Assembly (NCBI GenBank): GCA_034189085.1
Contig: JAXHVH010000063.1
Location: 1 to 5,439 of the forward strand
Length of the DNA stretch: 5,439 bases
DNA from: M55B129 sp034189085
GTDB lineage: Bacteria; Bacillota; Dethiobacteria; DTU022
Direction: 5' to 3'
The translations under genes and the position numbers were made by a program. The notes beneath the pieces are model-generated. The model was not told the DNA's origin. It saw only the letters and a list, made by a program, of their open reading frames with translations, and did no database searches. This document shows, piece after piece, positions 1 to 5,156 of the stretch (the first letter of the stretch is position 1; each line of letters opens with the position of its first letter).

Positions 1-83
1 GCGTTTTGCAGAAGCGTTATCCAGGCCGTACTGAAGAATGGTACCTGGAAAAAATAATTTACGATCTGGAAAGAGACCGCTAA
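1..83 (+). CDS. 3' end of an unidentified protein gene (5' part outside window)
   Basis: The frame beginning at base 3 is open from the window edge to a TAA at 81-83 and gives 26 residues, including RYPGRTEEWYLEKIIYDLER. This is charged, with helix-forming spacing, and ends in the basic-acidic tail ERDR, as expected for a real C-terminus. The other two forward frames give less protein-like sequence here. I do not recognise the family, and 26 residues are too few to assign one. No Shine-Dalgarno site or start is visible because the gene begins upstream. Its stop codon abuts directly the region coding for the acetyltransferase remnant, with no intergenic space. This suggests that a deletion joined the two. 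An alternative is that this frame is open by chance. Confidence 0.5.
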   Translation, partial: VLQKRYPGRTEEWYLEKIIYDLERDR

Positions 84-267
84 GTTGGCTTTTCAACAAT
101 CATGATATTATCAGAATATATGCCCTGCCCTACGCGCGAAATAAAGCCCTCCGAAAAGTCCTCGAGAAGGCGGCCTTCAAACTTAAAGGAATATTAAAAA
201 GCAGCGTGATAAAAATAAGTTAATTGAGGATAGCTGCGTTTATGCCATCACCAATGGCTCCTCGTAA
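84..267 (+). pseudogene. C-terminal remnant of a GNAT (RimJ/RimL-like) N-acetyltransferase
   Basis: Codons from about 86 read WLFNNHDIIRIYALPYARN, followed by KALRKVLEKAAFKLKGILKS. This matches the last third of RimJ/RimL-type GNAT acetyltransferases: the 'ΦxRIxAxPxxxNxxSxxVLEKxGFxxEG' strand-helix after the acetyl-CoA-binding motif. The upstream two thirds, including the acetyl-CoA pyrophosphate loop, is absent. Sequence before about 84 belongs to another frame. The frame then meets a TAA at 221-223. However, one more A in the AAAAA run at 211-215 would continue it as NKLIEDSCVYAITNGSS to a TAA at 265-267, which is the expected family C-terminus ('NGKxxDxxxYAx'). So the gene is both 5'-truncated and frameshifted. 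An ATG at 38 lies in frame, but the residues it would add do not look like a GNAT N-terminus. The assignment is by pattern recognition. A functional enzyme is very unlikely. Confidence 0.75.
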
Positions 268-299
268 ATCCCTTATTCCCCCACAAATTATTATTACAG

Positions 300-321
300 G
301 GGCGGGAACCAGTTCCTGCCC
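300..321 (+). terminator. GC-rich hairpin, possible weak terminator
   Basis: GGGCGGGAA (300-308) pairs with TTCCTGCCC (313-321) with one G-T wobble around a 4-base loop CCAG. It lies between the acetyltransferase remnant and the SIMPL gene. What follows is TTCATGG rather than a clean T run, so termination may be inefficient. It could instead be an RNA structure in the leader of the downstream gene. Confidence 0.35.
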
Positions 322-368
322 TTCATGGTCATCATCATAGATTGATATTATAGAGGGGGCTTAGAACA

Positions 369-1115
369 ATGAGGAAGAAACAGATTTTTTACACTGTTGC
401 TCTGCTTGTAATTATAGTATTGTCGCTGAGCGGATGCGGGAGTGATGATCAGAGCAACCCCGGTACGGCAGAAGCACCGAGAGTGATTCAGACCTACGGT
501 GAGGCGGAAATAAAGGCCAAACCCGACCTGGCTGAGATAAGCGTGGCCATCCAGACCCGTGGTACAGATGCGGGTACCGTGGCCGAAGATAATGCCCGGC
601 TCGCCAATGCGGTTTGGAATGCCCTGCTTGATTATGGCCTGAGCGAAGATGATTTAAAAACGGGCGCTTACAGCATTTACAGTTACCAGGAATGGGTTGG
701 TGACAGGTTGACGGGCGAAAAGAGCCAGATGTCTTACCAGGCTGTCAATGAGATTATTATCAAGACGACCGAGCTTGAGTCGGTGGGTGAAATCATTGAC
801 CTGGCTGTCGAAGCGGGAGCCAACAATGTAAACTACGTCAACTTTGAACTGGCAGATCCGCAGGAACTGCTGATGAAGGCTCTGGCCATGGCTGCAGAGC
901 AGGCTTCGCTTAAGGCCGAGGCAATTGCCGGAAGCACCGGCGACTCCATCACCGGCCTTTATAGCATCAGAGAGGAAAGAACAGACTATATCCCCTTTAC
1001 TGCCAGTGACGGCATGATGCGAGAAGAAGCGGAGATGGCCGCTGCACCAACACCGATCAACCCGGACCAGGTAACAGTAAAGGCAACGGTAATGGCTGAA
1101 TACACTATCAAGTAA
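369..1115 (+). CDS. SIMPL-domain (DUF541/YggE-like) lipoprotein
   Basis: This 248-residue protein is exported. It has a basic start (MRKKQ), a hydrophobic stretch at about residues 6-20, and a lipobox L-S-G-C with the lipidated cysteine at 23. The mature protein would be tethered to the outer face of the membrane. After a short polar linker (24-37), the SIMPL domain fills about residues 38-247. It opens with IQTYGEAEIKAKPDLAEISV and VAIQTRG, continues with a helix rich in A and N, then DDLKTGAYSIYSYQEW and the NEIIIKT strand, and closes with VTVKATVMAEYTI. Length is normal for the family. Family members (E. coli YggE, Brucella BP26, mammalian SIMPL) form oligomeric rings and are linked to stress tolerance. 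The molecular function is not settled. The start is supported by a GAGGGGG site at 353-359, nine bases before ATG. The gene is intact, stands alone, and ends before a strong terminator. I see no convincing promoter in 268-368. Confidence 0.93.
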   Translation: MRKKQIFYTVALLVIIVLSLSGCGSDDQSNPGTAEAPRVIQTYGEAEIKAKPDLAEISVAIQTRGTDAGTVAEDNARLANAVWNALLDYGLSEDDLKTGAYSIYSYQEWVGDRLTGEKSQMSYQAVNEIIIKTTELESVGEIIDLAVEAGANNVNYVNFELADPQELLMKALAMAAEQASLKAEAIAGSTGDSITGLYSIREERTDYIPFTASDGMMREEAEMAAAPTPINPDQVTVKATVMAEYTIK

Positions 1116-1140
1116 ACTTAAAGTTTATCTTAATAACCTG

Positions 1141-1178
1141 AAGGGGGCTGCTTATTAACAAAAAAGCAGCCCCCTTTT
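1141..1178 (+). terminator. Strong intrinsic terminator of the SIMPL gene
   Basis: A perfect 13-bp stem, AAGGGGGCTGCTT (1141-1153) with AAGCAGCCCCCTT (1164-1176), encloses a 10-base A-rich loop. The second arm runs directly into a TTTT tract (1175-1178). It sits 25 bases after the SIMPL stop codon. In the reverse direction the stem is followed by CAGG, so it should act on the + strand only. Confidence 0.92.
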
Positions 1179-1198
1179 ATCATATTACTATTACGCGT

Positions 1199-1328
1199 TT
1201 TTGATGAGAAAGCCTGGCGGTCGGCAATTTTTAAGCTCTGAATGAAAAACCAATGGGTTACATTGCCCCCGATACATGTGGTATAACTCATGAACACCCT
1301 TATAAAAGCGATTGCTGTCTCATCAAAA
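1199..1328. repeat. 130-bp inverted-repeat-bounded element (MITE-like)
   Basis: TTTTGATGAGAAAGC at 1199-1213 and GCTGTCTCATCAAAA at 1314-1328 are inverted copies that match at 14 of 15 positions, with the outermost 11 perfect. Complementarity stops abruptly outside both ends, as expected for terminal inverted repeats. No transposase is encoded and no clear target-site duplication flanks the ends. The interior has no convincing gene. Read on the - strand it gives a short open frame containing GNVTHWFFIQSLKIADRQAF, which may be only the translation of a dispersed repeat. An 11-bp perfect match at this spacing could arise by chance in AT-rich DNA, so the call is moderate. Confidence 0.5.
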
Positions 1329-1369
1329 TAATCACAGGCAACGTTATCCTTTAGTTAGAAGAAAATGTT

Positions 1370-1549
1370 TCACTGCTCACCTGTGCTGGGTAAATACTGT
1401 TCATAGTATAACCTGTAGTCCTCGCTGCTGTCGCTTCCCTCAGCATGATATGATATATTTTGATTCATGTAGCCCTCCTGGGCAAAAACCGGTTCAGCAA
1501 AAGACAGCAGCAATATCGCAATGGCAACAGCAGTAACAAATGTTTTCAT
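1370..1549 (-). CDS. Small secreted acidic peptide with signal sequence (59 aa)
   Basis: The - strand ATG at 1549-1547 opens a 59-codon frame ending in TGA (1372-1370). The product starts MKTFVTAVAIAILLLSFAEP, then VFAQEGYMNQ. This is a textbook Sec signal: Lys2, a hydrophobic core at about 5-17, and an A-x-A-like site with cleavage expected after VFA (residue 23). The mature peptide would be about 36 residues, without cysteine, rich in acidic residues and tyrosine (SDSSEDYRLYYEQY). I recognise no family. The ribosome site is weak: AAGGTG lies about 10 bases upstream, and AGGA lies too close to ATG. It faces the SIMPL gene, and its stop is 41 bases from the inverted-repeat element, so it may be the 5' part of a longer exported protein cut short nearby. 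The signal-peptide pattern is strong. Expression is unproven. Confidence 0.7.
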   Translation of the reverse strand: MKTFVTAVAIAILLLSFAEPVFAQEGYMNQNISYHAEGSDSSEDYRLYYEQYLPSTGEQ

Positions 1550-1770
1550 GGTTCCTGGACACCTTATCTATCTAATTTTTTGTTAATAACAGGACATTCA
1601 AATTAGCCGTTATCCGCGATCGGGACCAACCTTTTTCCTTACATGCCATTATTTACTGCATCCCTGGTAGGAGTCGCCAGCGAATGCCATGCTGCAAATG
1701 CTTGATCTGCTAAATATTTTTGTTTTTCACCCGTGCATGAAGTTCTTTGTGGCAATGGCTATATCAGTCA

Positions 1771-2643
1771 TTACCTATTTTTTTCAGCCATAGCAATCCG
1801 CTCAATTGGCATGATGTTAAGTTTACGATTAAGCGGTTCAAGGTAAAGTTTCTGGTATTCTTCCGCTCCTACATCTTCCTTCAATATTAGATTATTTCTC
1901 AAGAGCATCCCTTCAAGTTCCAGGGGATCTATACCGGTAATGTCAGTAACACCGGCCATCTTAAACTGTTTGATCATATTCTTATTTTCAGGATAGCGTT
2001 CAGGTTTTTCAATGAAATCTTTCAGGACGTAGGTGAAAACTACCCGGCTGCCTGCTGTTGTGGATGCAATGAACCGGAGTGTTTTAGAAAATGCTTCAGG
2101 TGAAATATACTGGGTTATCCCTTCGAGAATGAAAAGTGTTTTCAAATCAGCAGCATATCCAGCTTTCTTCATTTCATCCGCCAGATCCTGCCTTTCAAAA
2201 TCGATGGGGACCAATACAAGGTAATCAGGGGAAAATAGCGGCTTTTTGTTCAGTAGCTCCTTTTTCGCAGCAATTACATCGGGGTGATCGGTTTCAAATA
2301 TCCGGGCCTGACTTAATTCTTCAATCCGTAAAGCCCTGGTGTCATAACCGGCGCCAAGATTGACCACCGCATCAAAGCCATCTGCCACCGCTTTCCTGAT
2401 TGCATCATCGATATAGCGGGTCCGGCAGTATATCCCACCCAAGACTCCGGGCGTTGTTTTTTCCCTGACCTGGAGCATTCAGGTATAGAACCATTTTGTT
2501 CTCATCAGGTAGACCATCGATTGAAACGTGGGCGGTAAAAAATGATAGGAATATGGATCTTCAAACAAACGCTTCTCCGGCTCTGTAAAATGTTCCACCG
2601 CTTTTAAAAAAGCGGTTCCAGCAGCCATCGTAGTTAATTTCAC
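1771..2643 (-). pseudogene. LCMT-family class I SAM-dependent methyltransferase with in-frame UGA
   Basis: This is a class I methyltransferase of the leucine-carboxyl-methyltransferase-like family (Ppm1/Ppm2, TIGR00027 type), whose bacterial members act on largely unknown, often small-molecule, carboxyl or hydroxyl groups. The best start is GTG at 2643-2641, nine bases after AGGAAGGA (2660-2653), giving 290 codons, a usual length. Codons 1-54 give the expected N-terminus (GTAFLKAVEHF, then LFEDPYSYHFLPP). Codon 55 is UGA (2481-2479). The frame resumes with MLQVREKTTPGVLGGIYCRT and RYIDD. Motif I NLGAGYDTRAL has its glycines near codons 97 and 99. An acidic FETDHP follows near 117, then PIDFERQD and LFILEGITQYIS near 170. 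Everything after the UGA is intact to TAA. The UGA is followed directly by ATG, so re-initiation could yield a 235-residue protein that keeps the SAM site but lacks the substrate lid. Nonsense mutation, read-through or base error all remain possible. Confidence 0.85.
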
Positions 2644-2652
2644 ATATGCTCA

Positions 2653-2660
2653 TCCTTCCT
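2653..2660 (-). promoter_or_regulatory. Ribosome binding site that selects the GTG start of the methyltransferase
   Basis: The - strand reads AGGAAGGA followed by nine bases and GTG (2643-2641). A later in-frame ATG at 2628-2626 lacks a well-spaced site. An ATG that overlaps the GTG by two bases is immediately followed by TGA. An in-frame TGA two codons upstream of the GTG excludes earlier starts. Confidence 0.65.
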
Positions 2661-2742
2661 CTATGATAAAGGCCACACTTTGACACCCTTCCCCGGTTAA
2701 AACCCGTTATCAATTCCGGAGATCCATGAATTTATCTTATTA

Positions 2743-2771
2743 ATGTGCCCCTTTTAAAAAAAGGGGCACAT
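2743..2771 (-). terminator. Perfect 13-bp hairpin downstream of the zinc-ribbon gene
   Basis: ATGTGCCCCTTTT (2743-2755) pairs perfectly with AAAAGGGGCACAT (2759-2771) across a 3-base loop. It lies 68 bases beyond the stop codon of the zinc-ribbon gene and before the methyltransferase leader, both on the - strand. Its T residues fall inside the stem rather than after it, and on the - strand it is followed by TAATAAG. So it is either a weak terminator or a hairpin that stabilises the 3' end. Confidence 0.5.
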
Positions 2772-2839
2772 AAAAATGCGTCCCCTTTGCTTTGCAAGTC
2801 GAATTATCGTCTCCCGCAGAATAAGATCAACACATCTGT

Positions 2840-2977
2840 CTATACTTTTTCAAATTCCCTGTTGCCACAACGAGGGCACGGCGGTAAAATGTCAGTATCT
2901 GCATCAAGATGCACAATCTTACCGCAATTGGTGCACTTGTAATCGCCTTTACCCGGTTTTTCTCCTGTTGATAGCAT
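2840..2977 (-). CDS. Zinc-ribbon microprotein (45 aa)
   Basis: A - strand ATG at 2977-2975 opens 45 codons ending in TAG (2842-2840). The start is supported by a strong AAGGAG site nine bases upstream. The protein has two cysteine pairs, C15-x2-C18 in YKCTNCGKIV and C34-x2-C37 in PPCPRCGNREFEKV, separated by a strand-turn segment rich in aspartate. This is the layout of a rubredoxin-like zinc ribbon that should bind one Zn(II) through four thiolates. Very similar stand-alone ribbons, starting GEKPGKG-Y-C and ending C-P-x-C-G-x-x-x-F, are common in anaerobic Firmicutes, and their role is unknown. The lack of aromatic residues around the metal site argues against an electron-carrying rubredoxin. 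Both strands have overlapping longer open frames here, but only this one has a ribosome site and a recognisable fold. The gene appears monocistronic and complete. Confidence 0.85.
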   Translation of the reverse strand: MLSTGEKPGKGDYKCTNCGKIVHLDADTDILPPCPRCGNREFEKV

Positions 2978-3443
2978 AGCTTTTCACTCCTTTTTGGACT
3001 GATTGAATCACTACAAGGCTGACCGGATGTGAGAACTGTATGAAAAACACTCTATTATATATAAATTCAATATTCTACCCACAATACCTGCAACGTTCCC
3101 TGATGCATTTATTCCGAATATGGTGACAATCCAGATGCTTAACATAACAGCAGGCATTAAAGCATATGTTCGCGTAAGATTAACCGGGAGACTACTGCAA
3201 AGTAGCTGATGAAGTATTACCCTGACATGGTTTTCATCTGCTCATATTAATAACCCCGTGTTCCGTATTACCTAATATAACAGGTTCAACTTATTATTCT
3301 CTGTTCTATGATTAACAAATAAAATATATTATGCTTCAAACTGTACTTCGCTGTGATGAACTAATAACCAGTCAGTGAATCACGTTCCTTGTGCTCAATG
3401 ATAAAAGCAAAAAACCAAATAGATTGATTGGGGGATCATCAGG
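2978..3443. other. 466-bp intergenic region between divergent genes
   Basis: AT-rich DNA separates the zinc-ribbon gene (-) from the flavoprotein gene (+). It holds the predicted zinc-ribbon promoter near its left end. A - strand cysteine-rich open frame at 3075-3179 has no start codon and is described under findings. A possible but weak + strand promoter, TTCAAC (3285-3290) with TATGAT (3307-3312) at 16-base spacing, could serve the flavoprotein gene. A small inverted repeat CTACT-GCAA-AGTAG lies near 3194-3207. I see no tRNA, riboswitch, repeat array or other convincing gene. Confidence 0.5.
3054..3084 (-). promoter_or_regulatory. Predicted sigma-A-type promoter of the zinc-ribbon gene
   Basis: On the - strand TTGTGG (3084-3079) precedes TATATATAAT (3063-3054). 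Spacing is 19 bases to the perfect TATAAT and 17 to one of the overlapping TATATA hexamers. The start of transcription would be about 70 bases before the ATG. The -35 box is only a partial match. The AT-rich local composition makes chance TATAAT matches likely. Confidence 0.45.
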
Positions 3444-4509
3444 TTGTATGATATTGTAATCGTGGGCGCCGGTCCGGCAGGAGCTACTCTGGCCCGGTTG
3501 ATCAGCTCAAAATATAAAGTGCTTATAGTGGATAAAAGGTTTGATCCTGCGCATGAATCAATCCGTGGAAAATGTTGTGGCGGTTTACTGGCCCCGGATG
3601 CCCAGAAGGCACTGGGCCGGATCGGGATAGCTTTACCTCGTGATGTTCTTGTGGGGCCGCAGATATTCAAGGTTAGAGCAATCGACCTGCAGGCAGGTCT
3701 CGAAAAATATTACCAGCGTTTCTATATTAACATGGATCGCGATAAATTTGACCACTGGTTGATTTCACTCCTACCCCCGGCTGTAGAAACAAGGTTTGGT
3801 AGACGTTTAACCGGGATTGAATCAAATAACGGTTACTGAATCCACTTATACAGTGAAAGTGGAAAGGAAATCATTGAATGCAAAGTGCTGGTGGGTGCCG
3901 ATGGTGCTTCTTCCATAGTGCGGCGGCAACTCTTTCCCTCCGCCCCCAGGCCACGCCGCTACCTTGCTATCCAGGCATGGTCCCCTGCCACTGAAATGAT
4001 GCCCTATTATGCTGCTGTATTCGATCCAGCAATAACCGACTTTTACTCCTGGACTATCCCAAAAGAGAACTTTCTTGTGCTGGGAGCAGCCCTGCCTCCC
4101 GACCAAAATGCATTTCAAAAATACTTGATGTTAAAGGAACGGCTTAATCAGTATGGTTTTAATTTTAAAAAAGCAGTAAGACAGGAAAGTGCATTAATCC
4201 TGCGGCCTGCCCTCACCGGTGAGATTTTTACGGGCAGGGGACAGGTTATCCTCATTGGTGAAGCAGCCGGCCTGATCAGTCCCCAGTTCAGCCGAAGGGT
4301 TGAGATACGCCTTCAACAGCGCCCTGCTGGCTTCAGAAGCACTTGTCAGTGGGCTTGTCAATCCTGCTGCTGGCTACAATAAACTGGCTGGTTCTCTGCG
4401 CAATAATATCAAACTTAAATTGTTGAAAAGTTCGATGATTTACACTGCTTTAACCAGACGCGCCATTATGACCTCGGGGCTTTATTCCATGAAGCCAGCG
4501 AAGAGGTAA
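3444..4509 (+). pseudogene. FixC/geranylgeranyl-reductase-like FAD oxidoreductase, broken by UGA and a frameshift
   Basis: This is a flavoprotein of the FixC/geranylgeranyl reductase superfamily (COG0644). Members reduce isoprenoid double bonds or pass electrons to quinones, and the substrate here is unknown. The start is TTG at 3444 after GGGGGA (3430-3435). It opens with MYDIVIVGAGPAGATLARLI, the dinucleotide-binding GxGxxG at residues 8-13, and D30 at the end of strand 2 for the FAD ribose. CCGGLLAP (44-51) and MDRDKFDHWL follow. Codon 132 is UGA (3837-3839). Reading past it gives IHLYSESGKEIIECKVLVGA and DGASS (GADG near 151-154), YSWTIPK near 201-207 as in the substrate pocket of the family, and IGEAAGLISP near 271-280. 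One base too many in CCCC (4281-4284) then shifts the frame. Removing it gives SSAEGLRYAFNSALLASEAL and a natural end at TAA 4507-4509. The repaired protein is about 354 residues, typical for the family. As written the gene cannot make it in one piece. Confidence 0.88.
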
Positions 4510-4535
4510 CAACAAAATTCCCTTCGCCGGGTTAA

Positions 4536-4835
4536 GGATTCATTGCAAGTGTCCTGATTTTTGGAGACTATTTTGGACAAACCAGAGCAGGTATTGAAAC
4601 GTTATGGAAAGCAGAAGAATATGCCTTTCAATTAAAGCAAAACTTCATTCAAAAATATGGCAGCTACACATGTACCCAAATACAGGAAAAAATTATGGGC
4701 AGATCTTATCTAATCATGGACCCCGAGCAGCGACGGTTGTTTGAAGAGGCCGGAGGACATGATGATAAATGCCCGTCAGCAGTGGGCCGGGGCGCTTCTT
4801 TTACAGGTGAGATCTTGCTAAATAATGGAACATAA
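4536..4835 (+). pseudogene. 5'-truncated C_GCAxxG_C_C family redox protein
   Basis: An open frame runs from just after an in-frame TAA (4533-4535) to TAA (4833-4835). The 99 residues begin with GFIASVLIFGDYFGQTRAG. The middle contains NFIQKYGSYTCTQIQEKIMG, and the end contains FEEAGGHDDKCPSAVGRGAS and FTGEIL. This is the C-terminal two thirds of the C_GCAxxG_C_C family: the late single Cys in 'YGSxxC', the GGHDDKCP Cys and the terminal helix. The family-defining CGCAxxG motif should lie just before ASVLIFGDYFG and is absent. No ATG, GTG or TTG exists near the frame start, and upstream sequence is the end of the flavoprotein gene 27 bases away. These proteins are thought to be redox-active through conserved cysteines and often sit beside flavoproteins or membrane redox genes. 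Without its N-terminus this copy should be inactive. Family assignment is by motif memory. Confidence 0.78.
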
Positions 4836-5156
4836 TATTTGTATGCCTTGTTCCCTTTATTGTATAATTAGAAAAAAGATTAAAGTAGAAATGTAGACTG
4901 GGCAACTAAATAATCAGGAAATTTTGATATAATCAGCCTTTAACTACCAGAGCAATTAGCAGACACTCTGGTTGAACTAATTATTACACCGGGAAAATTA
5001 TCAATTGCCCTGTGAAAATTATGTGATTTGATTGGGAAACTCCTGCCAATGAACAATCTTTAACCCAACAAATATGATATGAAGGATTACTGTGTTTAAG
5101 TTAAGGATTCGTGAAATAATTCCGGTGAATAACAATTAAGAGACGGAGAGATAGTA
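4836..5156 (+). other. 321-bp intergenic and leader region before the CheB gene
   Basis: AT-rich and without a convincing gene. Near its left edge GGAACA (4827-4832) and TGTTCC (4850-4855) form a 6-bp hairpin followed by CTTTATTG, at best a weak terminator for the preceding pseudogenes. Two perfect TATAAT hexamers occur at 4863-4868 and 4928-4933. The second is an extended -10 and is listed separately. ACCAGAG (4946-4952) and CTCTGGT (4966-4972) form a 7-bp stem early in the predicted leader. I do not recognise a riboswitch class. Confidence 0.5.
4925..4933 (+). promoter_or_regulatory. Extended -10 promoter candidate for the CheB gene
   Basis: TGATATAAT combines a TG dinucleotide one base before a perfect TATAAT, the extended -10 form that can work without a good -35 box. 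No convincing -35 is seen 17 bases upstream. Transcription from here would leave a 5' leader of about 215 bases before the ATG at 5157. Chance occurrence in AT-rich DNA is possible. Confidence 0.45.

Noticed and set aside
1312..1536. 74-codon + strand open frame beginning MLSHQNNHRQ
   Set aside because: It is antisense to the secreted peptide, whose - strand signal sequence explains the open frame. Its own composition (many H, Q, C, P) is not protein-like, and no ribosome site precedes it.
1639..1755. - strand 38-codon frame ending AFAAWHSLATPTRDAVNNGM
   Set aside because: The end looks protein-like, but it offers only a TTG start without a ribosome site, and I recognise no family. It might be a gene remnant after the methyltransferase. 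The evidence is too thin to annotate.
2033..2363. Two overlapping + strand open frames
   Set aside because: Both are antisense shadows of the methyltransferase core, without ribosome sites or recognisable domains.
2439..2481. Selenocysteine insertion at the methyltransferase UGA
   Set aside because: The SECIS-like GGTCT loop overlaps a codon run fixed by conserved PGVLGG, the stem is short with a wobble, and this family is not known to me as a selenoprotein. It is kept only as a test in the findings.
2745..2979. Two + strand open frames opposite the zinc ribbon
   Set aside because: They are antisense to a gene with clear CxxC pairs and a strong ribosome site. One even starts inside the hairpin at 2743-2771.
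3090..3236. - strand hydrophobic frame containing MPAVMLSIWIVTIFG, ending near 3016, and a + strand open frame across the same region
   Set aside because: Neither has a ribosome site, and three frames are open over this AT-rich stretch, so membrane-like character is expected by chance.
3395..4118. Two - strand open frames (3395-3670 and 3846-4118)
   Set aside because: They are shadows of the flavoprotein coding strand, which carries the FAD-binding motifs.
4836..5156. Riboswitch such as a cyclic di-GMP aptamer before the CheB gene
   Set aside because: I could not match the conserved core or pairing of any class I know. Only short unrelated stems are visible.
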